DNA from: Actinobacillus suis ATCC 33415
GTDB lineage: Bacteria; Pseudomonadota; Gammaproteobacteria; Enterobacterales; Pasteurellaceae
Assembly: GCF_000739435.1 (NCBI RefSeq)
Contig: NZ_CP009159.1
Span: 868,001 to 932,000, forward strand
Reading direction: 5' to 3'
DNA: 64,000 bases
The notes under the pieces were generated by a model that ran no database searches, was not told where the DNA came from, and saw only the letters and a list, made by a program, of their open reading frames with translations. Below, piece by piece: positions 10,577-18,798 of the stretch (positions are counted from its first letter, which is position 1; every line of letters begins with the position of its first letter). Both the position numbers and the translations under genes were made by a program.

Positions 10577-11152
10577 TTATCCTTTAATCTGTTGTAACAA
10601 CAATGCCATAATACGGTTATCTGAAGTTAATTCCGGATGAAATGCACAAGCCAGTAAATTACCTTGCTTGGCAAATACAACATTTCCTTGCCATTCCGCC
10701 AATACCTCTACCTCATTTCCAGCAGCACTAATATAAGGCGCACGAATAAACACTGCCGGAAAAGGTTCGGTAAATCCTTTAATCATTAATTCCGCTTGGA
10801 AGCTATCAACCTGCCGCCCAAAAGCATTACGTTGAACTTGAATATCCATTTTCGCCAAATGAGGTTGCTCATCGCCTTCAAGTTTATTCGCTAATAGAAT
10901 CAATCCGGCACAAGTGCCTAAGATAGGTTTATCAAATGATTGTAGCGCCTGAAATAAACCGCTTGAATGAAGTAATCGTCCAATTGCGGTGCTTTCGCCA
11001 CCGGGTAATATAAGTGCATCAACTTGCTGCAATTCGGCTAACGTTTTTACCATAATGGCTTTTGCGCCCAGTGTCTCTATTTGAGCAATATGTTCCGAAA
11101 CCGCTCCCTGTAGTGCTAATACGCCTACAGTATATTTTGTATAATCTTTCAT
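10577..11152 (-). CDS. pdxT: PLP synthase glutaminase subunit PdxT
   Basis: PdxT hydrolyses glutamine and passes ammonia to PdxS for synthesis of pyridoxal 5'-phosphate. The 191-aa product has the class-I amidotransferase elements: GGESTAI, the nucleophile cysteine in LGTCAGL and the HPE segment in FHPELT. The ATG at 11152 overlaps the pdxS stop by one base (TAATG), which favours it over the in-frame TTG at 11158 and indicates translational coupling with pdxS. The convergent neighbour is the tRNA deaminase. A short GGACACC/GGTGTCC hairpin (10538-10556) lies between them. Confidence 0.97.
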   Translation of the reverse strand: MKDYTKYTVGVLALQGAVSEHIAQIETLGAKAIMVKTLAELQQVDALILPGGESTAIGRLLHSSGLFQALQSFDKPILGTCAGLILLANKLEGDEQPHLAKMDIQVQRNAFGRQVDSFQAELMIKGFTEPFPAVFIRAPYISAAGNEVEVLAEWQGNVVFAKQGNLLACAFHPELTSDNRIMALLLQQIKG

Positions 11153-12039
11153 TACCAACCACGCTCTTGCATACGATCTTGTGCCGCTAATTTGCTGATC
11201 TCCAAGCCTCTCATCGGTTCACCTAAATCTGCTGAAAGGCGGGCAATTAAGTCATAATCTTGATAATGAGTGGTAGCTTCTACAATCGCTTTTGCAAACT
11301 TTTCCGGATTTTCGGATTTAAAAATACCTGATCCGACAAATACGCCGTCTGCACCGAGTTCCATCATCAAGGCGGCATCTGCCGGTGTGGCAATTCCGCC
11401 TGCCGCAAAATTCACCACCGGTAATTTGCCTAGCGTTTTGATTTGTAGCAATAATTCAAACGGTGCACCTAATTGTTTAGCTTCAGTCATCAGTTCATCA
11501 TGACTCATATTAATCACTTTGCGTAATTGCGCATTAACCTTGCGTAAGTGACGTACCGCTTCCACCACATTTCCCGTTCCCGGTTCACCCTTAGTACGCA
11601 ACATCGAAGCGCCTTCTCCAATACGGCGCAGTGCTTCGCCTAAATCTCGGCAACCGCACACAAAAGGTACGGTATATTCGCTTTTTAATAAGTGAAACTC
11701 TTCATCTGCCGGCGTTAATACCTCACTTTCATCAATATAATCTACACCCATTGCTTCCAGCACTCTCGCCTCAACAATATGTCCGATACGTGCTTTTGCC
11801 ATTACCGGAATGGATACCGCTTCCATCACTTCACGCACAATCGTCGGATTTGCCATTCTTGCTACCCCACCCGCTGCACGAATATCAGAAGGTACACGTT
11901 CCAACGCCATAACGGCAACCGCACCGGCAGCTTCTGCGATACGAGCTTGTTCCGCATTCACTACATCCATAATGACCCCGCCTTTTTGCATTTGTGCCAT
12001 TCCGCGTTTAACCAGATCCGAACCTAAAATTTTAGCCAT
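11152..12039 (-). CDS. pdxS: PLP synthase subunit PdxS
   Basis: PdxS is the TIM-barrel synthase that makes pyridoxal 5'-phosphate from ribose 5-phosphate, glyceraldehyde 3-phosphate and ammonia (the DXP-independent route). The 295-aa product has the lysine region VMAKARIGH, the glycine-rich phosphate-binding segments GEPGTGN and [13 protein letters not shown], and FVGSGIF. It is the first gene of a pdxST operon, divergent from pdxR across about 90 bp. Most gammaproteobacteria use the PdxA/PdxJ route instead; pdxST is characteristic of several Pasteurellaceae. Confidence 0.98.
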   Translation of the reverse strand: MAKILGSDLVKRGMAQMQKGGVIMDVVNAEQARIAEAAGAVAVMALERVPSDIRAAGGVARMANPTIVREVMEAVSIPVMAKARIGHIVEARVLEAMGVDYIDESEVLTPADEEFHLLKSEYTVPFVCGCRDLGEALRRIGEGASMLRTKGEPGTGNVVEAVRHLRKVNAQLRKVINMSHDELMTEAKQLGAPFELLLQIKTLGKLPVVNFAAGGIATPADAALMMELGADGVFVGSGIFKSENPEKFAKAIVEATTHYQDYDLIARLSADLGEPMRGLEISKLAAQDRMQERGW

Positions 12040-12084
12040 ATTAATTTCCTTTTTATTGATGTGAAAAACGGTGGCTATTTTTAG

Positions 12085-12113
12085 ATCAATCAGATATGAT
12101 TAAAAGTATCAAT
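12085..12113. promoter_or_regulatory. Probable PdxR operator in the pdxS-pdxR gap
   Basis: ATCAAT occurs twice, at 12085-12090 and 12108-12113, spaced 23 bp start to start (two helical turns). The imperfect palindrome AATCAGATATGATT lies between them. MocR-type PdxR proteins bind spaced repeats in the divergent gap to activate pdxST and repress themselves. The site assignment is inference. Confidence 0.4.
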
Positions 12114-12138
12114 TTTATAAATATTAATGAGGTCAGAA

Positions 12139-13527
12139 GTGAAAAAATTAAGCTATCTACTCAATAAGCAGCAAACTACACCGCTTTATTTACAACTTTA
12201 TCAGCAAATCAAGCGGTCTATTTATAACCAAGAATTACAACTTGGCGATAAATTGCCGTCTAAACGTCACCTCTGTGAATACTTACAAATTAGCCAAAAT
12301 ACGGTGGAAAGCGCCTATGCACAGCTGTTAGCAGAAGGTTATATCGAATCTAAGCCTCGCAGCGGTTTTTTTGTCTGTTTTCAAGCTGAGCAAGCTTATC
12401 CGAGTGCAAATGTCGTAAAAAATTTTATAAATTCGACCACTTCTACAGAGTATGAGATCGATTTCAACTCAAATAAAATCGATAGCCTATCTTTTCCATT
12501 GAATCGTTGGAAAAAGTGTGCCAATTGGACAAATAAAGATTTTTTAAATATGGGTGACAAGCAAGGCGACCTCAATTTACGTCAACAGATCTCCCAATAT
12601 TTATTGGCTTCACGCGGGGTAAATTGCGAGCCGGAACAAATCGTGATCGGTGCGGGAGTAGAAAGCTGCTTACAGCAATTGATTTTATTATTTCAACAGC
12701 TCAACCCCGCTATGAATTGGGCAATGGAATCTTACGGTTATCCTACGGTAGAAAAACTATTGAATCTCTATCAAAAGCCAATTTTTAAAATGCCGTTCAG
12801 CTCGGAAAATTATCAACTGGATATACCTTTTTTGGAACAGAACCAAATTAACGTAGCGTATCTGACTCCTTCGCATTTATATCCGTTCGGTCATATTCTA
12901 ACCGTTGGACAACGCCAACAATTACTCGAATGGGCAACAGCACAAGACGGACGTTATATTATTGAGGATGACTACGACAGTGAGTTCCGCTACACCGGCA
13001 AACCGATTCCGTCGTTACAAAGTTTAGACCGACAAGATAAAGTGATCTATCTAGGATCATTTTCTAAACTATTAATGCCCTCACTGCGGATTACGTTTTT
13101 AGTGTTACCTCGCAATTTATTGAGCAAATATCAGCAATATTGTGAATTTTTTAATGCCTCTGTTTCTCGCTTGGAACAGCAACGTTTAGCCAAATTTATT
13201 CAATCCGGTGAATTTGAAAAACATATTAATCGAATGAGAAAAATTTACCGCCGTAAAATGGAGTTATTATGTGATCTACTCTCGCCCCATACTAAACAGA
13301 TTAAATATTATGGCGAACATTCCGGCTTCTATTTGCTGATCGAATTATTAAACGAAACAAGAACGTTAGATCAATTAGTCGAACTGGCAAAAGCACAGAA
13401 AATTAAGGTCTATCCGATTCATCACCAACAACGCAGATTATTTAGTTTAGGCTTCGGTCATTTGTCGGAAGAACAACTTCGGAAGGGATTGGGTAAGTTG
13501 CTGCACTGTTGGGATATTGCTTGCTAA
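12139..13527 (+). CDS. pdxR: MocR/GntR-family regulator PdxR
   Basis: PdxR senses PLP and controls pdxST. The product has an N-terminal GntR winged helix (about 5-75, with LGDKLPSKRHL and SQNTVESAYAQLLAEGYIE) joined to an aminotransferase class I-like domain. The PLP-lysine segment of that domain is GSFSKLLMPSLRI. I prefer the GTG start at 12139, because GAGG stands 6 nt before it; an ATG at 12127 in the same frame would add four residues and overlaps that ribosome site. Divergent orientation to pdxST is the classic arrangement. A perfect uptake core (13527-13535) overlaps the stop codon region and a terminator follows. Confidence 0.9.
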   Translation: MKKLSYLLNKQQTTPLYLQLYQQIKRSIYNQELQLGDKLPSKRHLCEYLQISQNTVESAYAQLLAEGYIESKPRSGFFVCFQAEQAYPSANVVKNFINSTTSTEYEIDFNSNKIDSLSFPLNRWKKCANWTNKDFLNMGDKQGDLNLRQQISQYLLASRGVNCEPEQIVIGAGVESCLQQLILLFQQLNPAMNWAMESYGYPTVEKLLNLYQKPIFKMPFSSENYQLDIPFLEQNQINVAYLTPSHLYPFGHILTVGQRQQLLEWATAQDGRYIIEDDYDSEFRYTGKPIPSLQSLDRQDKVIYLGSFSKLLMPSLRITFLVLPRNLLSKYQQYCEFFNASVSRLEQQRLAKFIQSGEFEKHINRMRKIYRRKMELLCDLLSPHTKQIKYYGEHSGFYLLIELLNETRTLDQLVELAKAQKIKVYPIHHQQRRLFSLGFGHLSEEQLRKGLGKLLHCWDIAC

Positions 13528-13562
13528 CAAGCGGTCAAATTTTACAATTTTTTTGCAAAAAT

Positions 13563-13586
13563 AAAGGCACGTCAACACGTGCCTTT
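13563..13586. terminator. Bidirectional terminator between pdxR and frr
   Basis: The stem AAAGGCACGT/ACGTGCCTTT with loop CAAC is followed by T residues on the plus strand, and by an A/T-rich stretch on the other strand. It serves the convergent pdxR and frr genes. Confidence 0.85.
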
Positions 13587-13604
13587 TTCTTCATTCAGCA
13601 AAGA

Positions 13605-14162
13605 TTAGAAATCTAATAATTCTTTTTCTTTTGCCGCTAATACTTCATCTACTTTTTTCACATAACCGTCAGTGATTTTTTGGATTTCATCTTGTGCTTT
13701 ACGCTCTTCGTCTTCACTGATTTCTTTGTCTTTTAATAACGCTTTGATTTGGTCATTTGCATCACGACGTACGTTACGGATTGCAATTTTACCTTGTTCG
13801 CCTTCGCCTTTTACGATTTTGATTAAATCACGACGACGCTCTTCTGTTAATGGTGGAAGTGGAACACGGATTGTTGCACCGGCTGATGAAGGGTTTAAAC
13901 CTAAATCAGAGGTTAAAATGGCTTTTTCTACTGCGCTAATTAAAGAACGGTCAAATACGTTTACCGCTAATGTACGCGCATCTTCCGCAACCACGTTTGC
14001 TACTTGACGAAGTGGTGTTGCAGAACCGTAATACTCTACTTGGATACCGTCTAAAAGGCTTGGTTGTGCACGACCGGTACGAATTTTAGAAATATGGCTT
14101 TTTAACGCTTCTAAGCTCTTTTCCATACGATCTTGCGCATCTTTTTTAATTTCGTTGATCAT
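13605..14162 (-). CDS. frr: Ribosome recycling factor
   Basis: RRF splits post-termination ribosomes together with EF-G. The product is 185 aa, the universal length. It shows the family features [18 protein letters not shown] near the N-terminus, [14 protein letters not shown] and [17 protein letters not shown] in the three-helix bundle. It lies downstream of pyrH in the same direction. tsf-pyrH-frr is a common bacterial order, but here tsf is separated from pyrH by an inverted phosphoethanolamine transferase gene, and pyrH has its own terminator. frr therefore needs a promoter in the 14163-14290 gap. Confidence 0.98.
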   Translation of the reverse strand: MINEIKKDAQDRMEKSLEALKSHISKIRTGRAQPSLLDGIQVEYYGSATPLRQVANVVAEDARTLAVNVFDRSLISAVEKAILTSDLGLNPSSAGATIRVPLPPLTEERRRDLIKIVKGEGEQGKIAIRNVRRDANDQIKALLKDKEISEDEERKAQDEIQKITDGYVKKVDEVLAAKEKELLDF

Positions 14163-14292
14163 TTGTTGTTCCTTTCAATATTTGAGTCAATAAACTTGTC
14201 AATTCTACCTAAATCCCTTTCATTTTCATAGCCCTAACACCAAATTTCTCGTTTTGTTAAAACATTTTACAGACGTTAAAAGCAAATAGCAG

Positions 14293-14352
14293 GCAATAAA
14301 AAACGGTCTGCTTTCTTTATTTGTAAATCATTAAAGAAAACAGACCGCTTGT
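14293..14352 (-). terminator. Terminator after pyrH, built on a USS
   Basis: CGGTCTG (14304-14310) pairs with CAGACCG (14341-14347), and TTTCTTTA pairs with TAAAGAAA just inside, so the stem is long with a small bulge. A T-run follows on the minus strand. The right arm contains a perfect uptake core at 14344-14352. Confidence 0.8.
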
Positions 14353-14367
14353 AGATCATTCAGATAA

Positions 14368-15081
14368 TTAAGAAATGATCGTACCTTCGGTTGTACCGGT
14401 TACCACTTGTTTTAAGGCGCCCGGTTTAACCATATTGAATACACGAATCGGCATACTGTGGTCACGTGCTAACGTAAATGCCGCTAAGTCCATTACTTGT
14501 AACTCTTGATCGATAACTTCCGCATAGCTTAATTGGTTGTAAAGTTTCGCATCGGCAAATTTAGCCGGATCTTTATCATATACACCGTCAACTTTAGTTG
14601 CTTTTAATACCACGTCCGCTTCAATTTCGATACCACGTAAACACGCTGCAGAGTCTGTGGTAAAGAACGGGCTACCTGTACCGGCAGAGAAAATCACCAC
14701 ACGTTTTTCACGTAACATTTTGATTGCTTCAGACCAGTTATAAGTATCGCAAATGCCGTTTAATTGGAATGCAGACATTAATTTTGCGTTTACATCCGCA
14801 CGGTGTAACGCATCACGCATTGCTAAACCGTTCATTACAGTCGCAAGCATACCCATATGGTCACCCACAACACGGTTCATACCCGCTTTTGCTAATTTCG
14901 CACCACGGAACAAGTTACCGCCACCAAGCACAACGCCAACTTCTACGCCCATTTCTACTAATTCTTTTATTTCTAACGCCATACGATCCAAAATTGATGG
15001 ATCGATGCCGAAGCCTTCATCACCTTGTAGCGCTTCGCCACTTAACTTTAATAAAATACGGTTGTAGATTGGTTTACTCAT
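14368..15081 (-). CDS. pyrH: UMP kinase
   Basis: UMP kinase phosphorylates UMP to UDP in pyrimidine synthesis; the bacterial enzyme is an amino-acid-kinase-fold hexamer. The 237-aa product has [18 protein letters not shown], the glycine-rich [12 protein letters not shown], the [17 protein letters not shown] loop and [12 protein letters not shown], all characteristic. It sits between frr and the divergently transcribed phosphoethanolamine transferase. The 109-bp upstream gap carries both promoters. Confidence 0.98.
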   Translation of the reverse strand: MSKPIYNRILLKLSGEALQGDEGFGIDPSILDRMALEIKELVEMGVEVGVVLGGGNLFRGAKLAKAGMNRVVGDHMGMLATVMNGLAMRDALHRADVNAKLMSAFQLNGICDTYNWSEAIKMLREKRVVIFSAGTGSPFFTTDSAACLRGIEIEADVVLKATKVDGVYDKDPAKFADAKLYNQLSYAEVIDQELQVMDLAAFTLARDHSMPIRVFNMVKPGALKQVVTGTTEGTIIS

Positions 15082-15190
15082 TTTAATTGCCTCTTATGCT
15101 GTATGGACTAAAAACAAAATTACGCTATTATAGACTATCCTGTTTAATCAGGAAATAGCAACCGATTATATTTACTTCTTGGAATAGCAA

Positions 15191-16744
15191 ATGACACAGA
15201 AATTAACAAAACAACAAGTCATCTATACTTTTATTGCGCTGCTTTTAGCAATTTTCGCCGGCTACTTTATGCTAAAAGGTTCCGGTTTCTTCCCTACACC
15301 TAATCTTATTGAAATACTATGCGCCGTCATTTTAATTATTGCGCTCGGAAGTTCTAAGATTTCGTACTACGCATTATTATTACCGATTACTATCGGCTAT
15401 ATGCTATATACGCCAATCGGCTTATCTTTCGGTGCGCCATCTTATCAATATATTGCTTCATTATTTGCAACCGATTTACTGGAAGGACGAGAATTTCTCA
15501 CTCAGTTACCGATTAGCAATTATTTGATTGCTATCGGAATCTTACTCGCGATCATTTTTTTCCGAAAAATTACCAAACAGCATCAGATTAATTTCTTGAA
15601 CAATCGTACATTTATTATTAGCTCATTAGTGGTTTCACTTTTCAGCCTTGCGCCCTTCAAATTCTTTCACGAATTTTTTAGTGAAAGTATGAAGGTAAAA
15701 CAGGAATTAGAAGCGCTAAATAACAGTACTGCGATTCCTTCCGAATGGGGCAATTCCACACTTTCTAGCGATTCAAAATATGATGATTACGTGTTAGTTA
15801 TCGGTGAAAGCGCCCGTAAAGATTATCATCATGCTTACGGCTATCCGGTTGAAAATACGCCGTTTATGAGCAACGCGAAAGGCACGCTAATTGATGGATT
15901 CACCGCCGGTGGAACCAATACCATTTCATCATTAAAATTATTGCTCACTAAGCCGAATACTCAAACTTGGGAAGGCAATTACCGCTTAAATTTAGTCGAG
16001 CTAGTCAAATCCGCCGGGATTAAAACTTACTGGATTTCCAACCAAGGCTATTTAGGACGTTTTGATACGCCGATTTCTTCATTGGCAAACAAAAGCGATG
16101 AGAAGATCTTTCTCAAATCAGGTGATTCATTTAGCCAAAATATCAGTGATTTCGCATTACTGCCGAAATTCAGCCAAGTAATTTCGCAAGCGACCCAAGG
16201 CAAGCGCTTTATTGCGGTGCATTTATATGGTTCACATCCGATTACCTGTGATCGCCTAACCGATTACCCGAAGATCTTTGATGATGCCAAAATTGCGCAA
16301 AAATATCACAACGTAAACTGTTATCTTTCTTCGATGAAGAAAACCGATGAATTACTGGAAAAACTGTATAACGAGTTAAACCAAAATAAAGCGAAAACCG
16401 GCAGAAGTTTCTCCATGGTTTACTTTTCCGACCACGGTTTAATTCATAGTGAAGACGAAAAAGGCATCCATATTTTAAATACCGCACAAGGCAAACTACA
16501 CTTTGATGTGCCGTTATTTAAAATTTCAAGCGATGATACCGAACGCCACGTTTATAAAGTGTTTAAATCCGGTTTAAACTTTACTGACGGTATCGGTAAA
16601 TGGATAGGCATTAGTAATGAAAAATTAAATCCGCAAGCGGATTTGTTTAGCAATCAAAGTGATAAAGACGATTACGGACTGAAGCAAGTAATTGAAAAGA
16701 TTCCGGCAAAAGCCGATCCTGCGATTGTAATTCCAGCCAAATAG
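15191..16744 (+). CDS. Phosphoethanolamine transferase (sulfatase family)
   Basis: Members of this family move phosphoethanolamine from phosphatidylethanolamine to lipid A, LPS core or periplasmic glycans. The 517-aa product has four or five hydrophobic segments in its first 160 residues, then a periplasmic sulfatase-fold domain. Metal and nucleophile motifs are visible: VLVIGESARKDYHHAYGYP, the GGTNTISS stretch carrying the expected threonine nucleophile, and YFSDHGLIHSE with the metal-binding D and H. Which acceptor it modifies (lipid A like EptA, or core heptose) cannot be told from sequence, so no symbol is given. It lies between pyrH and tsf on the opposite strand, a likely insertion into an ancestral tsf-pyrH-frr cluster. 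It ends at a USS-pair hairpin. Confidence 0.88.
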   Translation: MTQKLTKQQVIYTFIALLLAIFAGYFMLKGSGFFPTPNLIEILCAVILIIALGSSKISYYALLLPITIGYMLYTPIGLSFGAPSYQYIASLFATDLLEGREFLTQLPISNYLIAIGILLAIIFFRKITKQHQINFLNNRTFIISSLVVSLFSLAPFKFFHEFFSESMKVKQELEALNNSTAIPSEWGNSTLSSDSKYDDYVLVIGESARKDYHHAYGYPVENTPFMSNAKGTLIDGFTAGGTNTISSLKLLLTKPNTQTWEGNYRLNLVELVKSAGIKTYWISNQGYLGRFDTPISSLANKSDEKIFLKSGDSFSQNISDFALLPKFSQVISQATQGKRFIAVHLYGSHPITCDRLTDYPKIFDDAKIAQKYHNVNCYLSSMKKTDELLEKLYNELNQNKAKTGRSFSMVYFSDHGLIHSEDEKGIHILNTAQGKLHFDVPLFKISSDDTERHVYKVFKSGLNFTDGIGKWIGISNEKLNPQADLFSNQSDKDDYGLKQVIEKIPAKADPAIVIPAK

Positions 16745-16754
16745 TTAGCTGATA

Positions 16755-16810
16755 ACAAGCGGTCATTTTTAGCAAGAAATTTGCAAAAATTTCAGCAAAT
16801 ATGACCGCTT
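16755..16810 (+). terminator. USS-pair hairpin after the phosphoethanolamine transferase
   Basis: AAGCGGTCAT (16757-16766) pairs with ATGACCGCTT (16801-16810). The left arm is a perfect uptake core (16755-16763) and the loop contains TTTGCAAAAATTT, typical of the extended uptake consensus. Confidence 0.7.
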
Positions 16811-16832
16811 AACCAATTGGTAGATAGAAACA

Positions 16833-16858
16833 AAAAAGCAGGCCAAAGCCTGCTTTTT
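16833..16858. terminator. Bidirectional terminator at the end of tsf
   Basis: An 11-bp stem (AAAAAGCAGGC/GCCTGCTTTTT) with loop CAAA has T-runs in both directions. It lies between the convergent phosphoethanolamine transferase and tsf. Confidence 0.92.
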
Positions 16859-16876
16859 CTATTTTCATACCGAAAA

Positions 16877-17722
16877 TTAAACTTTTTGCATTGCAGCAAC
16901 TTCTGCAGCGAAGTCAGTTTCAACTTTCTCGATACCTTCACCAACTTCTAAACGGATGAAGTTAGATACAGAAGTGTTTACTGATTTTAAGTATGCACCA
17001 ACTGTTTGTGAAGGATCCATTACGAATGCTTGACCAGTTAATGAAACTTCACCAGTGAATTTAGCCATACGGCCTTCAACCATTTTCTCAGCGATTTCTT
17101 TTGGTTTACCAGAGTTCATCGCGATTTCGATTTGGATTTCACGTTCTTTAGCAACTACGTCTGCAGAAACGTCTTCTGGGTTTACGAATTCTGGTTTAGA
17201 TGCTGCAACGTGCATTGCAACTTTCTTCAATTCTTCTTCTGAACCTTCACCAGCAACTAATACACCGATTTTCGCACCGTGTAAGTATTGTGCAATTACG
17301 TTACCGTCTAAGTATTGAACACGACGGATGTTCATGTTTTCACCGATTTTAGCAACTAATGCAACACGTTTTTCTTCGAATTGTGCCGCTAATGCTTCAA
17401 TTGTGATGCCTTTGTTTGCTGCTGCGAAATCAACAACTTCGTTTGCTAATTCTAAGAAACCAGCGTCTTTTGCTACGAAGTCAGTTTGGCAGTTCATTTC
17501 AACTAACACACCGAAACCGTTAGCAACGCGAGCTAAGATAACACCTTCAGCTGCCACGTTACCTGCTTTTTTAGCCGCTTTAGCTTGGCCTGATTTACGC
17601 ATGTTGTCGATTGCTAATTCGATATCACCGTTTGCTTCAACTAACGCTTTTTTACATTCCATCATACCTGCGCCAGTACGTTCACGAAGTTCTTTTACGA
17701 GTGATGCTGTGATTTCAGCCAT
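16877..17722 (-). CDS. tsf: Elongation factor Ts
   Basis: EF-Ts exchanges GDP for GTP on EF-Tu. From the ATG at 17722 the product is 281 aa, the normal length. The frame is open 66 bp further upstream, but the family N-terminus [20 protein letters not shown] and an AGAGGAAT ribosome site fix this start. The [12 protein letters not shown] motif of the N-terminal domain and the core signature [10 protein letters not shown] are intact. It is cotranscribed with rpsB, 96 bp upstream, through a hairpin that probably acts as an attenuator. Confidence 0.98.
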   Translation of the reverse strand: MAEITASLVKELRERTGAGMMECKKALVEANGDIELAIDNMRKSGQAKAAKKAGNVAAEGVILARVANGFGVLVEMNCQTDFVAKDAGFLELANEVVDFAAANKGITIEALAAQFEEKRVALVAKIGENMNIRRVQYLDGNVIAQYLHGAKIGVLVAGEGSEEELKKVAMHVAASKPEFVNPEDVSADVVAKEREIQIEIAMNSGKPKEIAEKMVEGRMAKFTGEVSLTGQAFVMDPSQTVGAYLKSVNTSVSNFIRLEVGEGIEKVETDFAAEVAAMQKV

Positions 17723-17749
17723 TTTGTATTCCTCTAAGGTTGAATTAGA

Positions 17750-17784
17750 TAAGAAAAGCAGGGGGATAAAAAATCGCCCCTGCT
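17750..17784 (-). terminator. Attenuator between rpsB and tsf
   Basis: Minus-strand AGCAGGGG pairs with CCCCTGCT (17757-17784), with a 12-nt loop and a TTTCTT tail. It stands 35 bp before the tsf start. E. coli also has a partial terminator between rpsB and tsf that keeps EF-Ts below S2 levels. Confidence 0.75.
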
Positions 17785-17818
17785 CCAAAGTGATTTAAGG
17801 GCTATGCCTTAATAACGA

Positions 17819-18535
17819 TTATTCAGCTGTCGCTTCTAACTCAGCTTCAACGTTTGAACCACGACCTTCTTTAACTGCTGCTGATGCTGCGTCTAAGTAA
17901 AGTTGGATTGCACGTGTTGCGTCATCGTTACCAGGGATGATGTAGTTAACACCGTCTGGCGTAGAGTTTGTATCAACGATAGCAAATACCGGAATACCTA
18001 AGTTGTTTGCTTCTTTGATTGCGATATGTTCGTGGTCAGCACCGATTACGAAGATTGCATCCGGAAGACCAGCCATATCTTTGATACCGCCTAAGCTTAA
18101 CTCTAATTTTTCTAACTCACGAGTACGCATTAACGCTTCTTTTTTAGTGATTTTGTCAAAAGTACCGTCTTGAGTTTGAGCTTCTAAATCTTTTAAACGT
18201 TTGATTGATTGACGTACTGTTTTCCAGTTAGTCAACATACCACCTAACCAACGGTGGTTTACGTAGAATTGTTGGCAATCTACTGCTGCTGCTTTAACTG
18301 CTTCAGACGCTGCACGTTTTGTACCAACGAATAAAATTTTACCGTTGTTGCTTGAAATGCGAGTTAATTCCGCTAAAGCTTCGTTGAATAAAGGTAAAGT
18401 TTTTTCTAAGTTGATTACGTGAACACCGTTACGCGCACCGAAAATGAATGGTTTCATTTTTGGGTTCCAGTAACGAGTTTGGTGACCATAGTGAACGCCC
18501 GCATTAAGCATATCGCGCATAGAAACTTGTGCCAT
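17819..18535 (-). CDS. rpsB: 30S ribosomal protein S2
   Basis: S2 binds late in 30S assembly near the head-body junction. The 238-aa product has the family signatures [22 protein letters not shown], split here as [13 protein letters not shown] and RYWNPKM, and the second signature around NEAXX-type segments seen as [13 protein letters not shown] and [20 protein letters not shown]. The start codon has a good AAGGAAA site. It heads the rpsB-tsf operon and is preceded by a conserved S2 leader, so S2 probably represses its own operon. Confidence 0.98.
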   Translation of the reverse strand: MAQVSMRDMLNAGVHYGHQTRYWNPKMKPFIFGARNGVHVINLEKTLPLFNEALAELTRISSNNGKILFVGTKRAASEAVKAAAVDCQQFYVNHRWLGGMLTNWKTVRQSIKRLKDLEAQTQDGTFDKITKKEALMRTRELEKLELSLGGIKDMAGLPDAIFVIGADHEHIAIKEANNLGIPVFAIVDTNSTPDGVNYIIPGNDDATRAIQLYLDAASAAVKEGRGSNVEAELEATAE

Positions 18536-18544
18536 AAGAATTTT

Positions 18545-18655
18545 CCTTAAATGTTGTTTGCTTTGTCACTTATGAAAGACAAAGCGGGGTTTAGCCTCCA
18601 CATATCCTAATAAATCAACCACTTACGTAGCACCCCGACCATTAGCTTGTGATAT
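18545..18655 (-). promoter_or_regulatory. S2 (rpsB) leader RNA, autoregulatory
   Basis: On the minus strand the leader contains GCTAATGGTCGGGGTGC and then GGATATGTGGAGGCTAAACC, the conserved blocks of the gammaproteobacterial rpsB leader where S2 binds its own mRNA. It starts about 120 nt upstream of the rpsB start. Exact ends are estimated. The rest of the gap to 18798 holds the rpsB promoter region and a USS. Confidence 0.75.
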
Positions 18656-18798
18656 GTGTGTGTTTTAGTGTTAAAAAATAAATGTAAATGTTTTTCGCCT
18701 AAAATTCTTCAGACAAAAAACGGGGCGAATTATGCCAAAAAACGGACAAAATTACCAGCAGTTTTTTGCAAAAATACCGGCAAATTTAACCGCTTGTA

